64,000 nt of DNA from Acinetobacter sp. ANC 3781 (GCF_004331285.1 NZ_SJOH01000011.1:1-64000), one strand, 5' to 3'. Positions 28,624 through 37,731 are shown, counted from the stretch's first letter. Numbers and translations: made by a program. Notes: generated by a model not told the origin, from the letters alone.

Positions 28624-29394
28624 TTAGGCTTTCGCTTTTTTTAAGGCCAGTTTTTTTAATACTTCGGACACTGCAATCATGGCAAAACTTGAAGTAACTA
28701 CGACCGCGGAACCATAACCGCCACAGCGCAAGCCGGCACTTGGGCAAACCTCGGCACTCGAAAACGGATTATCAATCGAATAGACACAGGTGATACCAAA
28801 TTTCTCTTTGGGTTTTTTACAAATTCCCTTCGCGCGTAACTGACTACGCAACTTGGCCAACATTGGATCCTGTTCAGTTTTAGACAAATCTGCAACCCGA
28901 ATTTTTAAGGGATCCAGCTTGCCGCCTGCCCCACCCGACACAATTAATGGAATTTTATTAAATCGGCAATGCAGCATTAATGCCAATTTGGCTTTGACAT
29001 CATCAATACAATCTAGCACCACATCAGGTTTGTTTTCTAACAGTTCTTTGACATTGTCAGGCGTTAAATAGTCATCCACCAGATTAATCTTGATCCGTGG
29101 GTTAATCGAATAACAGCGCTCTGCCATCACTTCAATTTTTTCACGTCCTAAAGTCGAGCTCATGGCCGGTAATTGACGGTTAATATTGGATGCCGCAACC
29201 ACATCCATATCAATAATAGTCAGCTTCCCAATACCGGTACGCGCCAAAGCTTCAACTGCCCAAGAACCAACACCGCCAATGCCAATTACCATCACATGGC
29301 TGTGTTCATACTGACGAAAAGCTTCATCTCCATAAATTTTTTCCACACCTGCAAAGCGGCGCTCATATTCATCATCTTCAGGAAGATCAGTCAT
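28624..29394 (-). CDS. tcdA: tRNA threonylcarbamoyladenosine dehydratase
   Basis: TcdA (YgdL/CsdL) uses ATP to cyclise t6A37 to ct6A in ANN-decoding tRNAs. The 256-residue protein has the ThiF/MoeB-type nucleotide motif IGIGGVGSWAVEALARTGIG, the RQLPA segment, DCIDDVKAKLAL and the C-terminal SAEVCPSAGLRCGGYGSAVVVT. It stands alone, divergent in orientation from nothing nearby, and shares the minus strand with orn upstream. Confidence 0.94.
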   Translation of the reverse strand: MTDLPEDDEYERRFAGVEKIYGDEAFRQYEHSHVMVIGIGGVGSWAVEALARTGIGKLTIIDMDVVAASNINRQLPAMSSTLGREKIEVMAERCYSINPRIKINLVDDYLTPDNVKELLENKPDVVLDCIDDVKAKLALMLHCRFNKIPLIVSGGAGGKLDPLKIRVADLSKTEQDPMLAKLRSQLRAKGICKKPKEKFGITCVYSIDNPFSSAEVCPSAGLRCGGYGSAVVVTSSFAMIAVSEVLKKLALKKAKA

Positions 29395-29518
29395 TCGTCA
29401 TCAGGTATCTAAAAAACACCGGCGCATTTTACCAAACTCCATCCCAATTCGATAATCTATATCTTTAAGTCTATTCAATAACCCTGATCAAAAACGAAAT
29501 AAAGAGAATTTTTAACGA

Positions 29519-29544
29519 TAAAAAAAGAGGCTTTCGCCTCTTTT
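29519..29544 (-). terminator. orn terminator
   Basis: AAAAGAGGC/GCCTCTTTT (9-bp stem, TTTC/GAAA loop) is followed on the minus strand by TTTATC, 16 nt after the orn stop. Confidence 0.88.
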
Positions 29545-29559
29545 ATTGATCCTTTAGAA

Positions 29560-30117
29560 TCAGTCTTTATTCATGATAAAGAAATACTGACGATAATATT
29601 TGAGTTCCACAATGGAATCACGAATATCATCCATCGCTAAATGTGAGGCATTCTTTTTCAAGCCACTCATGATTTCTGGACGCCAGCGTTTCGCCAGCTC
29701 TTTCACTGAAGATACATCAAGATTACGATAATGGAAAAATTGTTCCATTTCCGGCATTAAACGATGCAAAAAACGACGGTCTTGGCAAATAGAATTACCA
29801 CACATTGGTGAGGATTTCGGGGTGACCCATTTTTTCAGAAATTCCAGTGTTTGTTGTTCGGCATCTTGTGCAGTCAATTTACTGCGACGTACACGTTCAA
29901 TCAGACCCGACTGTCCATGTTGACGGGTATTCCATTCATCCATCGCATTGAGTACGCGATCGGGCTGGTGAATAGCAAGCACAGGACCTTCCGCCAAAAT
30001 ATTCAGGTTATCATCTGTTACAATGGTTGCAACTTCAATAATTTGGTCGTTATCTGTATCCAGACCTGTCATTTCAAGGTCAATCCAAATGAGGCGGGTA
30101 TCAGGAGTGCTGCTCAT
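29560..30117 (-). CDS. orn: Oligoribonuclease
   Basis: Orn degrades di- to pentaribonucleotides, including pGpG from c-di-GMP turnover. The 185-residue protein is a DEDDh exonuclease: [11 protein letters not shown] supplies the first Asp/Glu, [17 protein letters not shown] the middle part and [19 protein letters not shown] the final His/Asp. Length matches E. coli (181). It is divergent from rsgA across about 125 bp, the same neighbourhood as in many gammaproteobacteria. The c-di-GMP enzyme at 39449-41518 is a plausible source of its pGpG substrate. Confidence 0.97.
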   Translation of the reverse strand: MSSTPDTRLIWIDLEMTGLDTDNDQIIEVATIVTDDNLNILAEGPVLAIHQPDRVLNAMDEWNTRQHGQSGLIERVRRSKLTAQDAEQQTLEFLKKWVTPKSSPMCGNSICQDRRFLHRLMPEMEQFFHYRNLDVSSVKELAKRWRPEIMSGLKKNASHLAMDDIRDSIVELKYYRQYFFIMNKD

Positions 30118-30242
30118 AAATGTGCAATCTTATTGGGCTGAAAAACCGCTATAGTAGCAAATTTATTGCATCGATGCTGTAACTCGCACCCCGCTTCATG
30201 CTATTTTTGACAGCCTTAGTTCATGGTTTTTTTAGGATATGA

Positions 30243-31301
30243 ATGGCTTTAATTCGTAAACGTCGTTTAACTGAACAGCAACAACGTCGCATTCAGAAAC
30301 AACATCAAACACGTCAAGAAGAAATAGACACTTCAAGTGACCTAGAAGGCTTGGTGGTACAGCACTATGGTCGTCAACTTGAGGTTCAAGCCCTATCAAC
30401 GCCTGATGAGCATCCGATCAAACCTGAAGTCAAAGCAGGCGAACCGGACCCGTTTTGGAAGCCGATTGAGCTCGGCAGTGTCTGGCGCTGTCATACCCGT
30501 ACCAATTTAGAAGCCTTGGTCACCGGTGACCGGGTAAAATGGCAGGCAGATCCAAATACCGGACTCGGCATTATTACCGCGATTCATCCACGCCAATCCC
30601 TGTTAACTCGCCCTGACCGCTACCATAAAGTAAAACCGGTGGCTGCCAATGTCAGCTTGATTGTGATTGTATTTGCATCTTTCCCTGAAGTTGCGCCAAG
30701 CCTGATTGACCGTTATATCGTAGCGTGTGCCGATGCGCAAATTCCTGCGCTGTTAGTACTGAATAAAGCCGATTTAATCAAAGAAAATGATCCGATTTTG
30801 AACATAATGCAGGAATATCAGGCATTAGGTTATGAAGTGATTCAGACTCAATCTGATGGTGATTTAACTGAACTGGCAAATCGTTTGGCTGGTGAAACTG
30901 TCGCTTTTGTGGGGCAGTCAGGGGTCGGGAAAAGCTCGTTGATTAATGCCATGGTTCCTGATGCTGCACAAAAGACCAATATTATTTCAGAAAACTCTGC
31001 ACTGGGTCAGCATACCACCACCTCTACGCGTTTAATTGCTTTTGGTGAAGGCGCAGCCCTGATTGATTCGCCTGGAATCCGTGAATTTGGCTTATGGCAT
31101 TTAAACCCAGACAAAGTTCAGCAAGGTTTTCCTGAAATTGAAAATCTGCTTGGACATTGCCAGTTCCGTAACTGTACCCATAAGCACGAAAAACAATGTG
31201 CTTTACGTCTGGCAGCACAGTCGGGCGAAATTTTGCAGCGTCGTTTAGACAGTTATTTGCGTTTAACCGACGAAATTACTGAAGCACAGCAAAAAAATTA
31301 A
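30243..31301 (+). CDS. rsgA: Ribosome small-subunit biogenesis GTPase RsgA
   Basis: RsgA is a circularly permuted GTPase that checks late 30S maturation. The 352-residue protein has an OB fold (about 70-125), then GTPase motifs in permuted order: NKADL (G4), GQSGVGKSSLINA (G1) and DSPGIREFGLW (G3). A zinc-binding tail CQFRNCTHKHEKQC follows. AGGA lies 8 nt before the ATG at 30243. It has a separate upstream region and a small GGCGAT/ATCGCC hairpin (31329-31344) behind it. Confidence 0.96.
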   Translation: MALIRKRRLTEQQQRRIQKQHQTRQEEIDTSSDLEGLVVQHYGRQLEVQALSTPDEHPIKPEVKAGEPDPFWKPIELGSVWRCHTRTNLEALVTGDRVKWQADPNTGLGIITAIHPRQSLLTRPDRYHKVKPVAANVSLIVIVFASFPEVAPSLIDRYIVACADAQIPALLVLNKADLIKENDPILNIMQEYQALGYEVIQTQSDGDLTELANRLAGETVAFVGQSGVGKSSLINAMVPDAAQKTNIISENSALGQHTTTSTRLIAFGEGAALIDSPGIREFGLWHLNPDKVQQGFPEIENLLGHCQFRNCTHKHEKQCALRLAAQSGEILQRRLDSYLRLTDEITEAQQKN

Positions 31302-31394
31302 TATTTCTTAACGCTTAGCCCTTGAAGCGGCGATTTTGATCGCCATATTTATGAGCTATACTCTACGCAATTTTAAATTGTAATTAGGTGACTT

Positions 31395-31802
31395 GTGGAA
31401 CGTTGGTTGGAATTTATGGGGAATCATCCCTTCTTGTTTGGCTCACTTGGGGTATTGATTGTCTTGTTCTTCGTTTTAGAAGGACAACGCAATGGTCGTA
31501 AGATTTCACCACAATCTTTGGGTATCTTAGTTAAAGCTAAGAATGCCATGTTGATCGATTTACGTGATGCCAAAGACTTCCGTGAAGGTCATATCAGCGG
31601 CAGCCGTAATATTCCGTATAGCCAAATTACAAGCCATCTTGAAGAGTTAAAATCTTCGGATCGTCCACTGGTGTTCATTTGCAACCTCGGTCAAATCGCA
31701 GGTACAGCTTTACAACAAGTGGGTCATGCTGATAGCTACCGTTTAGATGGTGGTGTGAACAATTGGAAAGTCCAAGGCTTACCCCTCATTAAAAGCAAGT
31801 AA
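31395..31802 (+). CDS. Membrane-anchored rhodanese-like protein (YibN type)
   Basis: The 135-residue protein has one N-terminal membrane helix (about residues 10-28) and a rhodanese domain (about 45-130) with DLRDAKDFREGHISGSRNIPYSQ. The active-site loop reads ICNLGQIAG with a Cys in the catalytic position, so sulfurtransferase activity is possible. It begins with GTG, with AGGTG upstream. It is 21 bp before grxC and belongs to the conserved rhodanese-grxC-secB cluster, hinting at a role in envelope thiol or secretion homeostasis. Confidence 0.87.
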   Translation: MERWLEFMGNHPFLFGSLGVLIVLFFVLEGQRNGRKISPQSLGILVKAKNAMLIDLRDAKDFREGHISGSRNIPYSQITSHLEELKSSDRPLVFICNLGQIAGTALQQVGHADSYRLDGGVNNWKVQGLPLIKSK

Positions 31803-31823
31803 TTCGCTTAAGGAGATATTCTA

Positions 31824-32078
31824 ATGGCTGAAGTAACAATTTATTCAACGACTGTATGCCCTTACTGCGTTCGCGCAAAACAACTTCTTGAGCGTAAAGG
31901 CGTTGCATATAAAGAAATTAATTTATCTAAAGAAGCGCCTGAAGTACGTATTGAATTGATGCAACGCACCAATCACCGTACTGTTCCGCAAATTTTTATT
32001 AACGACCAATTTATCGGTGGTTTTGATCAACTTTATGCTTTAGAGCGTGAAGGAAAACTCAACGAATTATTGGCTTAA
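31824..32078 (+). CDS. grxC: Glutaredoxin 3
   Basis: The 84-residue protein is a glutathione-dependent disulfide reductase. It has the dithiol active site TTVCPYCVRAKQLL, the cis-Pro TVPQIFIND and the GGFDQLYALE glutathione-binding turn. The Shine-Dalgarno AAGGAGAT is excellent. It lies between the rhodanese gene and secB with gaps of 21 and 38 bp, so all three are likely co-transcribed. Confidence 0.96.
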   Translation: MAEVTIYSTTVCPYCVRAKQLLERKGVAYKEINLSKEAPEVRIELMQRTNHRTVPQIFINDQFIGGFDQLYALEREGKLNELLA

Positions 32079-32116
32079 TACTTTCATTAAGTCCCCCTCA
32101 TATTAAGGATTAAAAA

Positions 32117-32572
32117 ATGAGTGAACAACAAGCTCAACCGCAATTAGCACTTGAACGTATTTATACTAAAGATATTTCTTTTGAAGTCCCTGGGGCTCAA
32201 GTATTTACCAAAGAATGGCAGCCTGAATTAAACATCAATCTGTCTTCTTCTGCAGAAAAAATTGATGCGACCCATTATGAAGTTGCATTACAAGTTGTTG
32301 TTCAAGCGAATAATGCCGGTGAAACAGCCTTCATCGTTGATGTAACACAATCAGGAATTTTCTTGGTTGATAGCGTTGAAGAAGAACGTCTTCCTTATAT
32401 TCTGGGTGCATATTGCCCAAATATCTTGTTCCCATTCTTACGCGAAGCTGTAAATGACATGGTGACTAAAGGAAGCTTCCCGCAATTGCTTCTTACCCCA
32501 ATTAACTTCGATGCTGAATTCGAAGCGAATATGCAACGTGCTCAAGTTGCCGCTGCTGAAGGTCAAGCTTAA
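32117..32572 (+). CDS. secB: Protein-export chaperone SecB
   Basis: SecB is a tetrameric cytosolic chaperone that keeps preproteins unfolded and hands them to SecA. The 151-residue protein has the family pattern [42 protein letters not shown] and [15 protein letters not shown]. It is the last gene of the rhodanese-grxC-secB cluster and ends at a strong terminator. Confidence 0.97.
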   Translation: MSEQQAQPQLALERIYTKDISFEVPGAQVFTKEWQPELNINLSSSAEKIDATHYEVALQVVVQANNAGETAFIVDVTQSGIFLVDSVEEERLPYILGAYCPNILFPFLREAVNDMVTKGSFPQLLLTPINFDAEFEANMQRAQVAAAEGQA

Positions 32573-32593
32573 TCGTTTAAGCCAACCTCATAT

Positions 32594-32624
32594 AAAAAAG
32601 ACCGCATATGCGGTCTTTTTTATT
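32594..32624 (+). terminator. secB terminator
   Basis: AAAAAAGACCGCATATGCGGTCTTTTTT is a nearly continuous palindrome (about 32595-32620) ending in a T tract, 25 nt after the secB stop. Confidence 0.9.
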
Positions 32625-32626
32625 CT

Positions 32627-32750
32627 CAATTTATTCCCTCTCCTGAGAGGAGATGAGCAACACTGTTGCGCAAGGGGGAGAGATAAATTTAATTAATAAT
32701 CTCCCTCACCCTAGCCCTCTCCCATAGGGAGAGGGAATTTCATCTTTCAA
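32627..32750. repeat. REP-like palindromic cluster D
   Basis: Two units are visible: CCCTCTCCTGAGAGGAG with GCGCAAGGGGGAGAG (32635-32685), then CTCCCTCACCC...CCCTCTCCCATAGGGAGAGGG (32701-32740), the latter a clear CCCTCTCCC/GGGAGAGGG hairpin. It shares the CCCTCTCC core and the GCAACA...TTGCGCAAG part with cluster A. It lies between convergent secB and fabI. Confidence 0.75.
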
Positions 32751-32770
32751 AGAGTAATTTAAAAAGACTC

Positions 32771-33577
32771 TTATTCACCATCCATCATCAAATCTGCGCT
32801 CATCCCAACGGTATTAAAGCCAGCATCGACATACATGATTTCGCCAGTAATACCATTTGCCCAAGGCGAGCATAGGAATAATGCTGCATTACCCACATCT
32901 TCAATCGTTACATTACGTTTAAGCGGTGCAACTTTTTCATTTAAATCGAGCATCTTGCGGAAAGATTTAATGCCTGATGCAGCAAGGGTACGAATTGGAC
33001 CTGCTGAAATCGCATTTACGCGGATACCTTCGCTACCCAAGCTGGATGCCAAATAACGTACGCCTGCTTCTAATGATGCTTTCGCCATACCCATCACATT
33101 GTAGTTTGGCATCACACGTTCAGAACCTTGATAAGTCAAAGTCAGCAAGCAACCTTGGCGTACTTTAAGTAAAGGTTTTGCAGCACGTGCCATAGCAACA
33201 AAGCTATAAGCACTGATGTCATGCGCAATATTGAAACCTTCACGGTCAGTAATATCGGTAAAGTCGCCATCTAAAGTATGTGCTGGTGCGAAACCGATTG
33301 AATGAACTACGCCATCCAAACCATCCCAATGTTTTGCCAGTTCCACAAAAGCCTGGTCAATTTCAGCATCAACAGCCACATCACAAGGGAAAACTAAAGT
33401 TGAACCAAATTGTGCAGCAAAATCATCAACACGTTTTTTTAATTTTTCATTTGGATAAGTAAATGCAAGTTCTGCACCTTCACGGTGTAAAGCTTGAGCA
33501 ATACCAAATGCAATGGATAACTTACTTGCAATACCCGCGATTAGAAAGCGCTTGCCCGCCAATAGTCCTTGTGCCAT
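32771..33577 (-). CDS. fabI: Enoyl-[acyl-carrier-protein] reductase (NADH)
   Basis: FabI performs the last reduction in each round of fatty-acid elongation and is the target of triclosan-type inhibitors. The 268-residue protein has the SDR dinucleotide segment [28 protein letters not shown], and the catalytic Tyr-x6-Lys in [10 protein letters not shown]. The frame stays open to a TTG at 33592, but the ATG at 33577 gives the family start [10 protein letters not shown]. It is monocistronic, convergent with secB. Confidence 0.96.
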   Translation of the reverse strand: MAQGLLAGKRFLIAGIASKLSIAFGIAQALHREGAELAFTYPNEKLKKRVDDFAAQFGSTLVFPCDVAVDAEIDQAFVELAKHWDGLDGVVHSIGFAPAHTLDGDFTDITDREGFNIAHDISAYSFVAMARAAKPLLKVRQGCLLTLTYQGSERVMPNYNVMGMAKASLEAGVRYLASSLGSEGIRVNAISAGPIRTLAASGIKSFRKMLDLNEKVAPLKRNVTIEDVGNAALFLCSPWANGITGEIMYVDAGFNTVGMSADLMMDGE

Positions 33578-33676
33578 GTGAATCTCACTCAAATTAATTT
33601 ACAAACATAATGCCAACTCTGGAGCATTTGCGAAATTGCATAATGCACCTTTTTTAACGTGTTCTGTAAAAATCAT

Positions 33677-33711
33677 AAAAAAATGCTCCTTTTATCTGGG
33701 AGCATTTTTAT
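33677..33711 (-). terminator. Terminator of the BI-1-like gene
   Basis: AAAAATGCTCC/GGAGCATTTTT (11-bp stem, 33679-33689 and 33699-33709) has flanking A/T tracts on both strands, 28 nt beyond the stop of the gene at 33738. Confidence 0.85.
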
Positions 33712-33737
33712 TTAGCTACATTTTACTTTTTGGATGC

Positions 33738-34472
33738 TTAATCATCACCCTGTAATAGACTGAGCAAGCGCAGGAATGAGTAGTACATCCAGACCAAAGT
33801 CGCTAACAAAGCAATACCACATAACCACTCCATCGCTTTCGGCGCGTACTGCGCAGCAGAGAATTCAATCAGGTCAAAGTCGAGGATCAGGTTTAAAGAA
33901 GCAATCACTGCAACAAATGCCGCAAAACCAATCCCGAGCCAATTGCTTTCAAAGATGTAAGGAACACTTGAGCCAAAAGCCAAACGCATGACAATTTGCA
34001 CCAAAAAGACAATTGCAATAGCGATGGAGGCTGACAAAACGACTGCTTTAAATTTTTCTGTGGCACGAATAATTTGAAAGCGATATAAAGCAAACATCAC
34101 CAAGGTGGTGATAAAGGTGGCCAGTAAAGCTTGTAAAGGTACACCCGGAAATTTCAGCTGGAAGATCACCGAAATACCGCCTAAAAAGGCACCTTCAAAC
34201 AAGGCATAAGGAATAGCCAACACTGGTGCAGTTTTTGGCTTGAAGGTGGCAACGAGTGCCAAGATTAAACCACCAATCGCACCGACCATTGCACCGGCAT
34301 AGGCAAGCGATAAATTCAGGGTGATGAAGCTATAGAAAAACAGCAATAAACCTACCGCAGCAGCAATCACCGTCAATAGGACAGATTTTTGAATTGCACC
34401 TTGTACAGTCATGGTCTGGTTAAAATCACTCTGGGTTTCTACCCGGGTTAAAATAGGGTTATTACTTTGCAT
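33738..34472 (-). CDS. Bax inhibitor-1/YccA-family membrane protein
   Basis: The 244-residue protein has a short polar N-terminus and seven hydrophobic segments. The segments GLILALVATFKPKTAPVLAIPYALFEGAFLGGIS and the terminal LDFDLIEFSAAQYAPKAMEWLCG region, with paired Asp residues, are typical of the bacterial BI-1 subgroup related to YetJ/YccA. YetJ is a pH-sensitive calcium leak channel; whether this protein does the same is unknown. It is monocistronic. Confidence 0.87.
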   Translation of the reverse strand: MQSNNPILTRVETQSDFNQTMTVQGAIQKSVLLTVIAAAVGLLLFFYSFITLNLSLAYAGAMVGAIGGLILALVATFKPKTAPVLAIPYALFEGAFLGGISVIFQLKFPGVPLQALLATFITTLVMFALYRFQIIRATEKFKAVVLSASIAIAIVFLVQIVMRLAFGSSVPYIFESNWLGIGFAAFVAVIASLNLILDFDLIEFSAAQYAPKAMEWLCGIALLATLVWMYYSFLRLLSLLQGDD

Positions 34473-34647
34473 AATTCACTCATTATTTTTGATTTAGATT
34501 TTTAAAATAGTATAGACAGGTTTTAACCATACAAGATGGATCTTTTCAATATTCCACAAAACAGGGGAACTCAACATCTTATATTCATAACAAAATACGC
34601 AATAAAATACGAATATTTATGGATAAAAGGCTATTTCATAACATTTT

Positions 34648-35469
34648 TTAGATATCAATTTTTAAGGCATGGAGTGAGTTTTGCCATAGTTGCAAGGCAA
34701 GACTATCAGGTTCAAGATGAAGAGATTGTGCTAATCCAGCTAAAACATAAGGTAAATTGGCCGGGGTATTTCGGGTTCGGTGTTCTGTTGAACTCTGACA
34801 ACATAATGGCGTCATATCAGGACAGTCTGTTTCCAAAACCACATGCTCAGCACCAATGGCCTGAACCACAGCATGTAATTTTTTTGCATTGGGGTTGGTA
34901 ATTTGCCCAGTGACACCAATTTTAAAACCAAGCTTAATAAAGGCTTTTGCTTCTTCTATTCCACCACTAAAAGCATGTGCAATACCGCCTAATTTGAATT
35001 GATGCTGCTTCAATATAGCCAATGTTTCAGCATGCGATTTCCGAATATGCAGTAAAACTGGTTTATCAAACTGTTGCGCCAATTCAAGTTGCGCAGAGAA
35101 AAACTCTTTTTGCTTTTGAAAAGCTTCAGCTTGTTTATGCTGTTTTGAAAAAGTATCCAAACCAATTTCGCCAATCGCGACACATTCTTCATTTTTTAAA
35201 AGCTGCTCTAAATCCCTAAGGTGTGAGCTTTGATGCTGTTCAATATAAAAAGGATGCAGCCCGGGAGCTAGATAGCTTTTGGGTGCATCTGGCAATTGAT
35301 TTAAAAAATGCTGGGTTTGAACTAAGTCTTTAAAGCGAGATTGCACAAAACCAATCAAAATTAACCGTTCAACCCCCACTGCTTTTGCAGCACGCGCCAG
35401 TTGTTCCCGATCATGATCAAAATCAGGAACATCAAAATGGGTATGAGTATCAAACAGTGGATAAGACAT
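34648..35469 (-). CDS. TatD-family metal-dependent hydrolase
   Basis: The 273-residue cytosolic protein has the TatD metal-site motifs: DTHTHFD, GEIGLD, a His in LHIRKSH, HAFSGG and ETDCPDM. Family members are 3'-5' DNA/RNA exonucleases or D-aminoacyl-type hydrolases; the exact activity cannot be told. Its ATG overlaps the stop of the upstream lipoprotein gene by one base (TAATG), so translation is coupled. The closest named relatives would be YjjV/TatD. Confidence 0.9.
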   Translation of the reverse strand: MSYPLFDTHTHFDVPDFDHDREQLARAAKAVGVERLILIGFVQSRFKDLVQTQHFLNQLPDAPKSYLAPGLHPFYIEQHQSSHLRDLEQLLKNEECVAIGEIGLDTFSKQHKQAEAFQKQKEFFSAQLELAQQFDKPVLLHIRKSHAETLAILKQHQFKLGGIAHAFSGGIEEAKAFIKLGFKIGVTGQITNPNAKKLHAVVQAIGAEHVVLETDCPDMTPLCCQSSTEHRTRNTPANLPYVLAGLAQSLHLEPDSLALQLWQNSLHALKIDI

Positions 35470-36464
35470 TAAGGTTTGGCTTTATTTACCGCAGCTGTAC
35501 TTGCAGGTGCGGCTGCCTGCTTTGCTTCAACCTGAGGTAGATACTGTTTCTTCAGTACAGTTTGCAATTGATCATAAGGAATGGTCAAACGCGGTAATCC
35601 CACCACATAAGGCCCAATTTCATATTCACCATATTGTAAAATCAAACCTTGGGTGGATAAATAAAAATTATCCGATAAAGTAAATTTCCATGCCTGTTCA
35701 TATTCTTCAACGCTATTCGCCAACTTGGACTCGACCACCCAGTTTTTAAACACTTCATGTGCTTTCTTTTCTAAAGCTGCTTTTTGATTTGGGACTAAAA
35801 TATCATTCAGTTCAATTTGTTTTTTCTTTTCCAAGTCAAAGTTATAGTAGCGCTGTGATGATGAACCATGCGCTCCCCCCAAATAACTACTTGAATTTAA
35901 AACCACAGTTGCTAAAGGCGTGCCTGCATTTAGGATTTTCGGCTTGATCATTAGGCTAATTTGATGATTGGCACTTAAGGCCTTCAATTCTTTATCCAAA
36001 GACAAGAAATTCACTAAATAAGGTGCAACTTGCTGTTCCAGTTTTTGCTTTGGTGTTTCAATCGCTACGGACGCGGCCTGTTCTGTAGCTTGCTCTTGGG
36101 CTTTAGAATCTTTTGGATTTTCAGCAGTTGCTTGCTGGTTTTCTTTCACCAAATTCGGGGAAATATCTAAAATTTGATCCAGCTGTTTCAAAATTTGCTG
36201 ATCAATATACTCATCAATAAAGGCCTGGTTACTAGACAAACGTTCTATAGAAATCTCTGGACAGCTATTCCCATCACATTCAGGCAAATCCGAGCTTAAC
36301 TTTTCAGAATCCCCTGCCAGTTTTAAAACTTCAGGTTGGGCCACAGCTTGAGATGCCGCTGTATCCTCCTGTTTCGGTTCGGTTTGCTTAGGCTGGCAGG
36401 CACTCAATGCAATTGCTGCTGCAAGAATACTCATGGTAAAAATTGTTTTATTTTTTAGCATCAT
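35469..36464 (-). CDS. RsiV/DUF3298-like lipoprotein, copy 1
   Basis: The 331-residue protein has a lipobox LSAC at residues 20-23 and a Gln/Glu/Ala-rich linker. A conserved CDGNSCPEISIERLSSNQAFI segment (about 63-85) starts the folded domain, which continues with SYLGGAHGS, LNDILVPNQKAALEKKA and a final YEIGPYVVGLPRLTIPYDQLQ. The GGAHG and the YxxGPYxxG pattern are those of DUF3298/RsiV-type domains, some of which bind lysozyme or peptidoglycan. It is coupled to tatD (TAATG) and follows its paralogue after 64 bp. Confidence 0.82.
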   Translation of the reverse strand: MMLKNKTIFTMSILAAAIALSACQPKQTEPKQEDTAASQAVAQPEVLKLAGDSEKLSSDLPECDGNSCPEISIERLSSNQAFIDEYIDQQILKQLDQILDISPNLVKENQQATAENPKDSKAQEQATEQAASVAIETPKQKLEQQVAPYLVNFLSLDKELKALSANHQISLMIKPKILNAGTPLATVVLNSSSYLGGAHGSSSQRYYNFDLEKKKQIELNDILVPNQKAALEKKAHEVFKNWVVESKLANSVEEYEQAWKFTLSDNFYLSTQGLILQYGEYEIGPYVVGLPRLTIPYDQLQTVLKKQYLPQVEAKQAAAPASTAAVNKAKP

Positions 36465-36528
36465 CTGACCTATCAGTTTAATCGGGTAAATGGACTTCTG
36501 TTAGATGTACATATTTATTACAGGATTA

Positions 36529-37353
36529 CTAGAACATATGCTGATACGCATCAGCTTTCAATATCTGCTTGGTTTGTTGTTTGGTTAAATAGATGTCCAG
36601 TTGTGTTCCGTCTTTAACAATTTCATGGGTACGATAATGTAAACCCACTCCTTCTTGATCAAAAAACCAGTCCGCTTGTCCCCAATACAGTTTTTTGGGT
36701 GCATGCTTTTTCACTTCGGTGGTTTGTTCTTTTAACCATTTTTGATAAGCCTGCTGCACAAGGTTATTCATGGTATTTTGCTGCTTAGGGTCAATTAGCT
36801 CCAATAAAGTCACTGCTTTCTGTTTTTTGCGATCGGCCACAAAAAAGTAATAGCGCTCTTTAACTTTAATACCTTCTTGATTGGTATCCACGCCCAATTG
36901 CATCAAGACATATTGATTACGCTGGTAGGCAATTCGTGTATACATCGCCAATTCATAGGCTTTATTTTTGGAAAATTCAGCTTGCCAAGCATCTGACTTT
37001 TTCACATACGCATTGATCGCCTGCTGTAAACTCATGTCCTGTTTAAGCCCAATTTGATCTTGAATCACCAATGCTTGGCTCTTGTTAATCCAGTCATTTA
37101 ACCAGGCATCTGCGGTATGCACACTTTGAATACTTACATCAATACAATTCTTTGTTTCACAAAAAGGCAAAGCAATTTTTGCATCTTGCTCTTGAATATT
37201 TAAATATGGCAATACCTCTGCGTGCTCAGTTTTTAGTCCTGAAGTTTCAGGCTTGTCATATGATTGATCTGGTTGTTCTTTTTTTGAAGCATCGCAAGCA
37301 CTCAGCATCAGACCAATGGCGATCACTGATGCACCCATTATTTTCCCGTTCAT
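36529..37353 (-). CDS. RsiV/DUF3298-like lipoprotein, copy 2
   Basis: This 274-residue paralogue of the next gene has a lipobox LSAC (Cys20 from the chosen start) and the matching CETKNCIDVSIQSVHTADAW segment, VTLLELIDPKQQNTMNNLVQQAY and a C-terminal HYRTHEIVKDGTQLDIYLTKQQ. It lacks the GGAHG loop of copy 1, so it may have diverged in binding. The open frame extends to 37485, but only the ATG at 37353 puts a normal lipoprotein signal at the N-terminus. Confidence 0.78.
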   Translation of the reverse strand: MNGKIMGASVIAIGLMLSACDASKKEQPDQSYDKPETSGLKTEHAEVLPYLNIQEQDAKIALPFCETKNCIDVSIQSVHTADAWLNDWINKSQALVIQDQIGLKQDMSLQQAINAYVKKSDAWQAEFSKNKAYELAMYTRIAYQRNQYVLMQLGVDTNQEGIKVKERYYFFVADRKKQKAVTLLELIDPKQQNTMNNLVQQAYQKWLKEQTTEVKKHAPKKLYWGQADWFFDQEGVGLHYRTHEIVKDGTQLDIYLTKQQTKQILKADAYQHMF

Positions 37354-37514
37354 GCTTACAACTCTTTTTCTAAATTGACTGATCTGTATAAATATATCTA
37401 TATCAATGATTCTAATGGGGTCTGTTAACACTTCATCTATATTTGCGACGACACATATTTTTTGCTGATATGAGGCAGGAAGCATGAAATTTAGTTATTC
37501 TAAATAACTGCTCT

Positions 37515-37565
37515 TTAACGACATAACAGCAAAAAAAATATGCTAGTCCTGAAAGGCCGTGGCTA
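37515..37565 (+). promoter_or_regulatory. Candidate promoter and leader of hydrophobic micro-ORF
   Basis: A possible -35 TTAACG (37515-37520) and -10 TATGCT (37539-37544) have an 18-bp spacer made largely of an A8 tract (37531-37538). The leader then carries a weak stem-loop TAGTCC/GGCTA (37544-37565). Read on the minus strand the same hairpin runs into T8, so it could also be the end of a leftward antisense RNA. Confidence 0.35.
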
Positions 37566-37585
37566 AAATTTTCTCAGATTTCATT

Positions 37586-37669
37586 ATGAAACTTAAAAAT
37601 AGTCTCGCTATTCTTTGCGTTTCATGCCTTATCTGTTTAATTTTAGCACACAGCGCAAACTATTTATGA
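37586..37669 (+). CDS. Candidate 27-residue hydrophobic micro-protein
   Basis: ATG to TGA encodes a peptide beginning MKLKNSLAILCVSC and continuing with a Leu/Ile/Cys-rich core to ...AHSANYL. It has two lysines before a single membrane helix with three cysteines, and a short polar tail. This layout resembles the N-terminal half of Hok-type and other small membrane toxins, though I do not claim homology. No clear Shine-Dalgarno is present. A candidate promoter lies 45 bp upstream and an intrinsic terminator 25 bp downstream, giving a compact RNA of about 180 nt between two convergent-divergent genes. It is too short for usual annotation. Confidence 0.4.
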   Translation: MKLKNSLAILCVSCLICLILAHSANYL

Positions 37670-37690
37670 AGCGTTAATAGCCCCCTTAAT

Positions 37691-37726
37691 AAAACAGCTT
37701 CATAAAGAAGCTGCTTTATTTTTCGT
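37691..37726. terminator. Bidirectional terminator, prfC and micro-ORF
   Basis: CAGCTTC/GAAGCTG (37695-37701 and 37707-37713) with an ATAAA loop is followed by CTTTATTTTTC on the plus strand and by TTTTATT on the minus strand. It can end both prfC (stop at 37732) and the plus-strand micro-ORF unit. Confidence 0.8.
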
Positions 37727-37731
37727 TATGT

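Noticed and set aside
34536..34901. Plus-strand 121-codon frame over the tatD 3' end
   Set aside because: Mostly antisense to the conserved tatD coding sequence with no family match.
37354..37485. N-terminal extension of the second RsiV-like lipoprotein
   Set aside because: It would bury the lipoprotein signal 44 residues inside the protein; the ATG at 37353 gives a correct signal.
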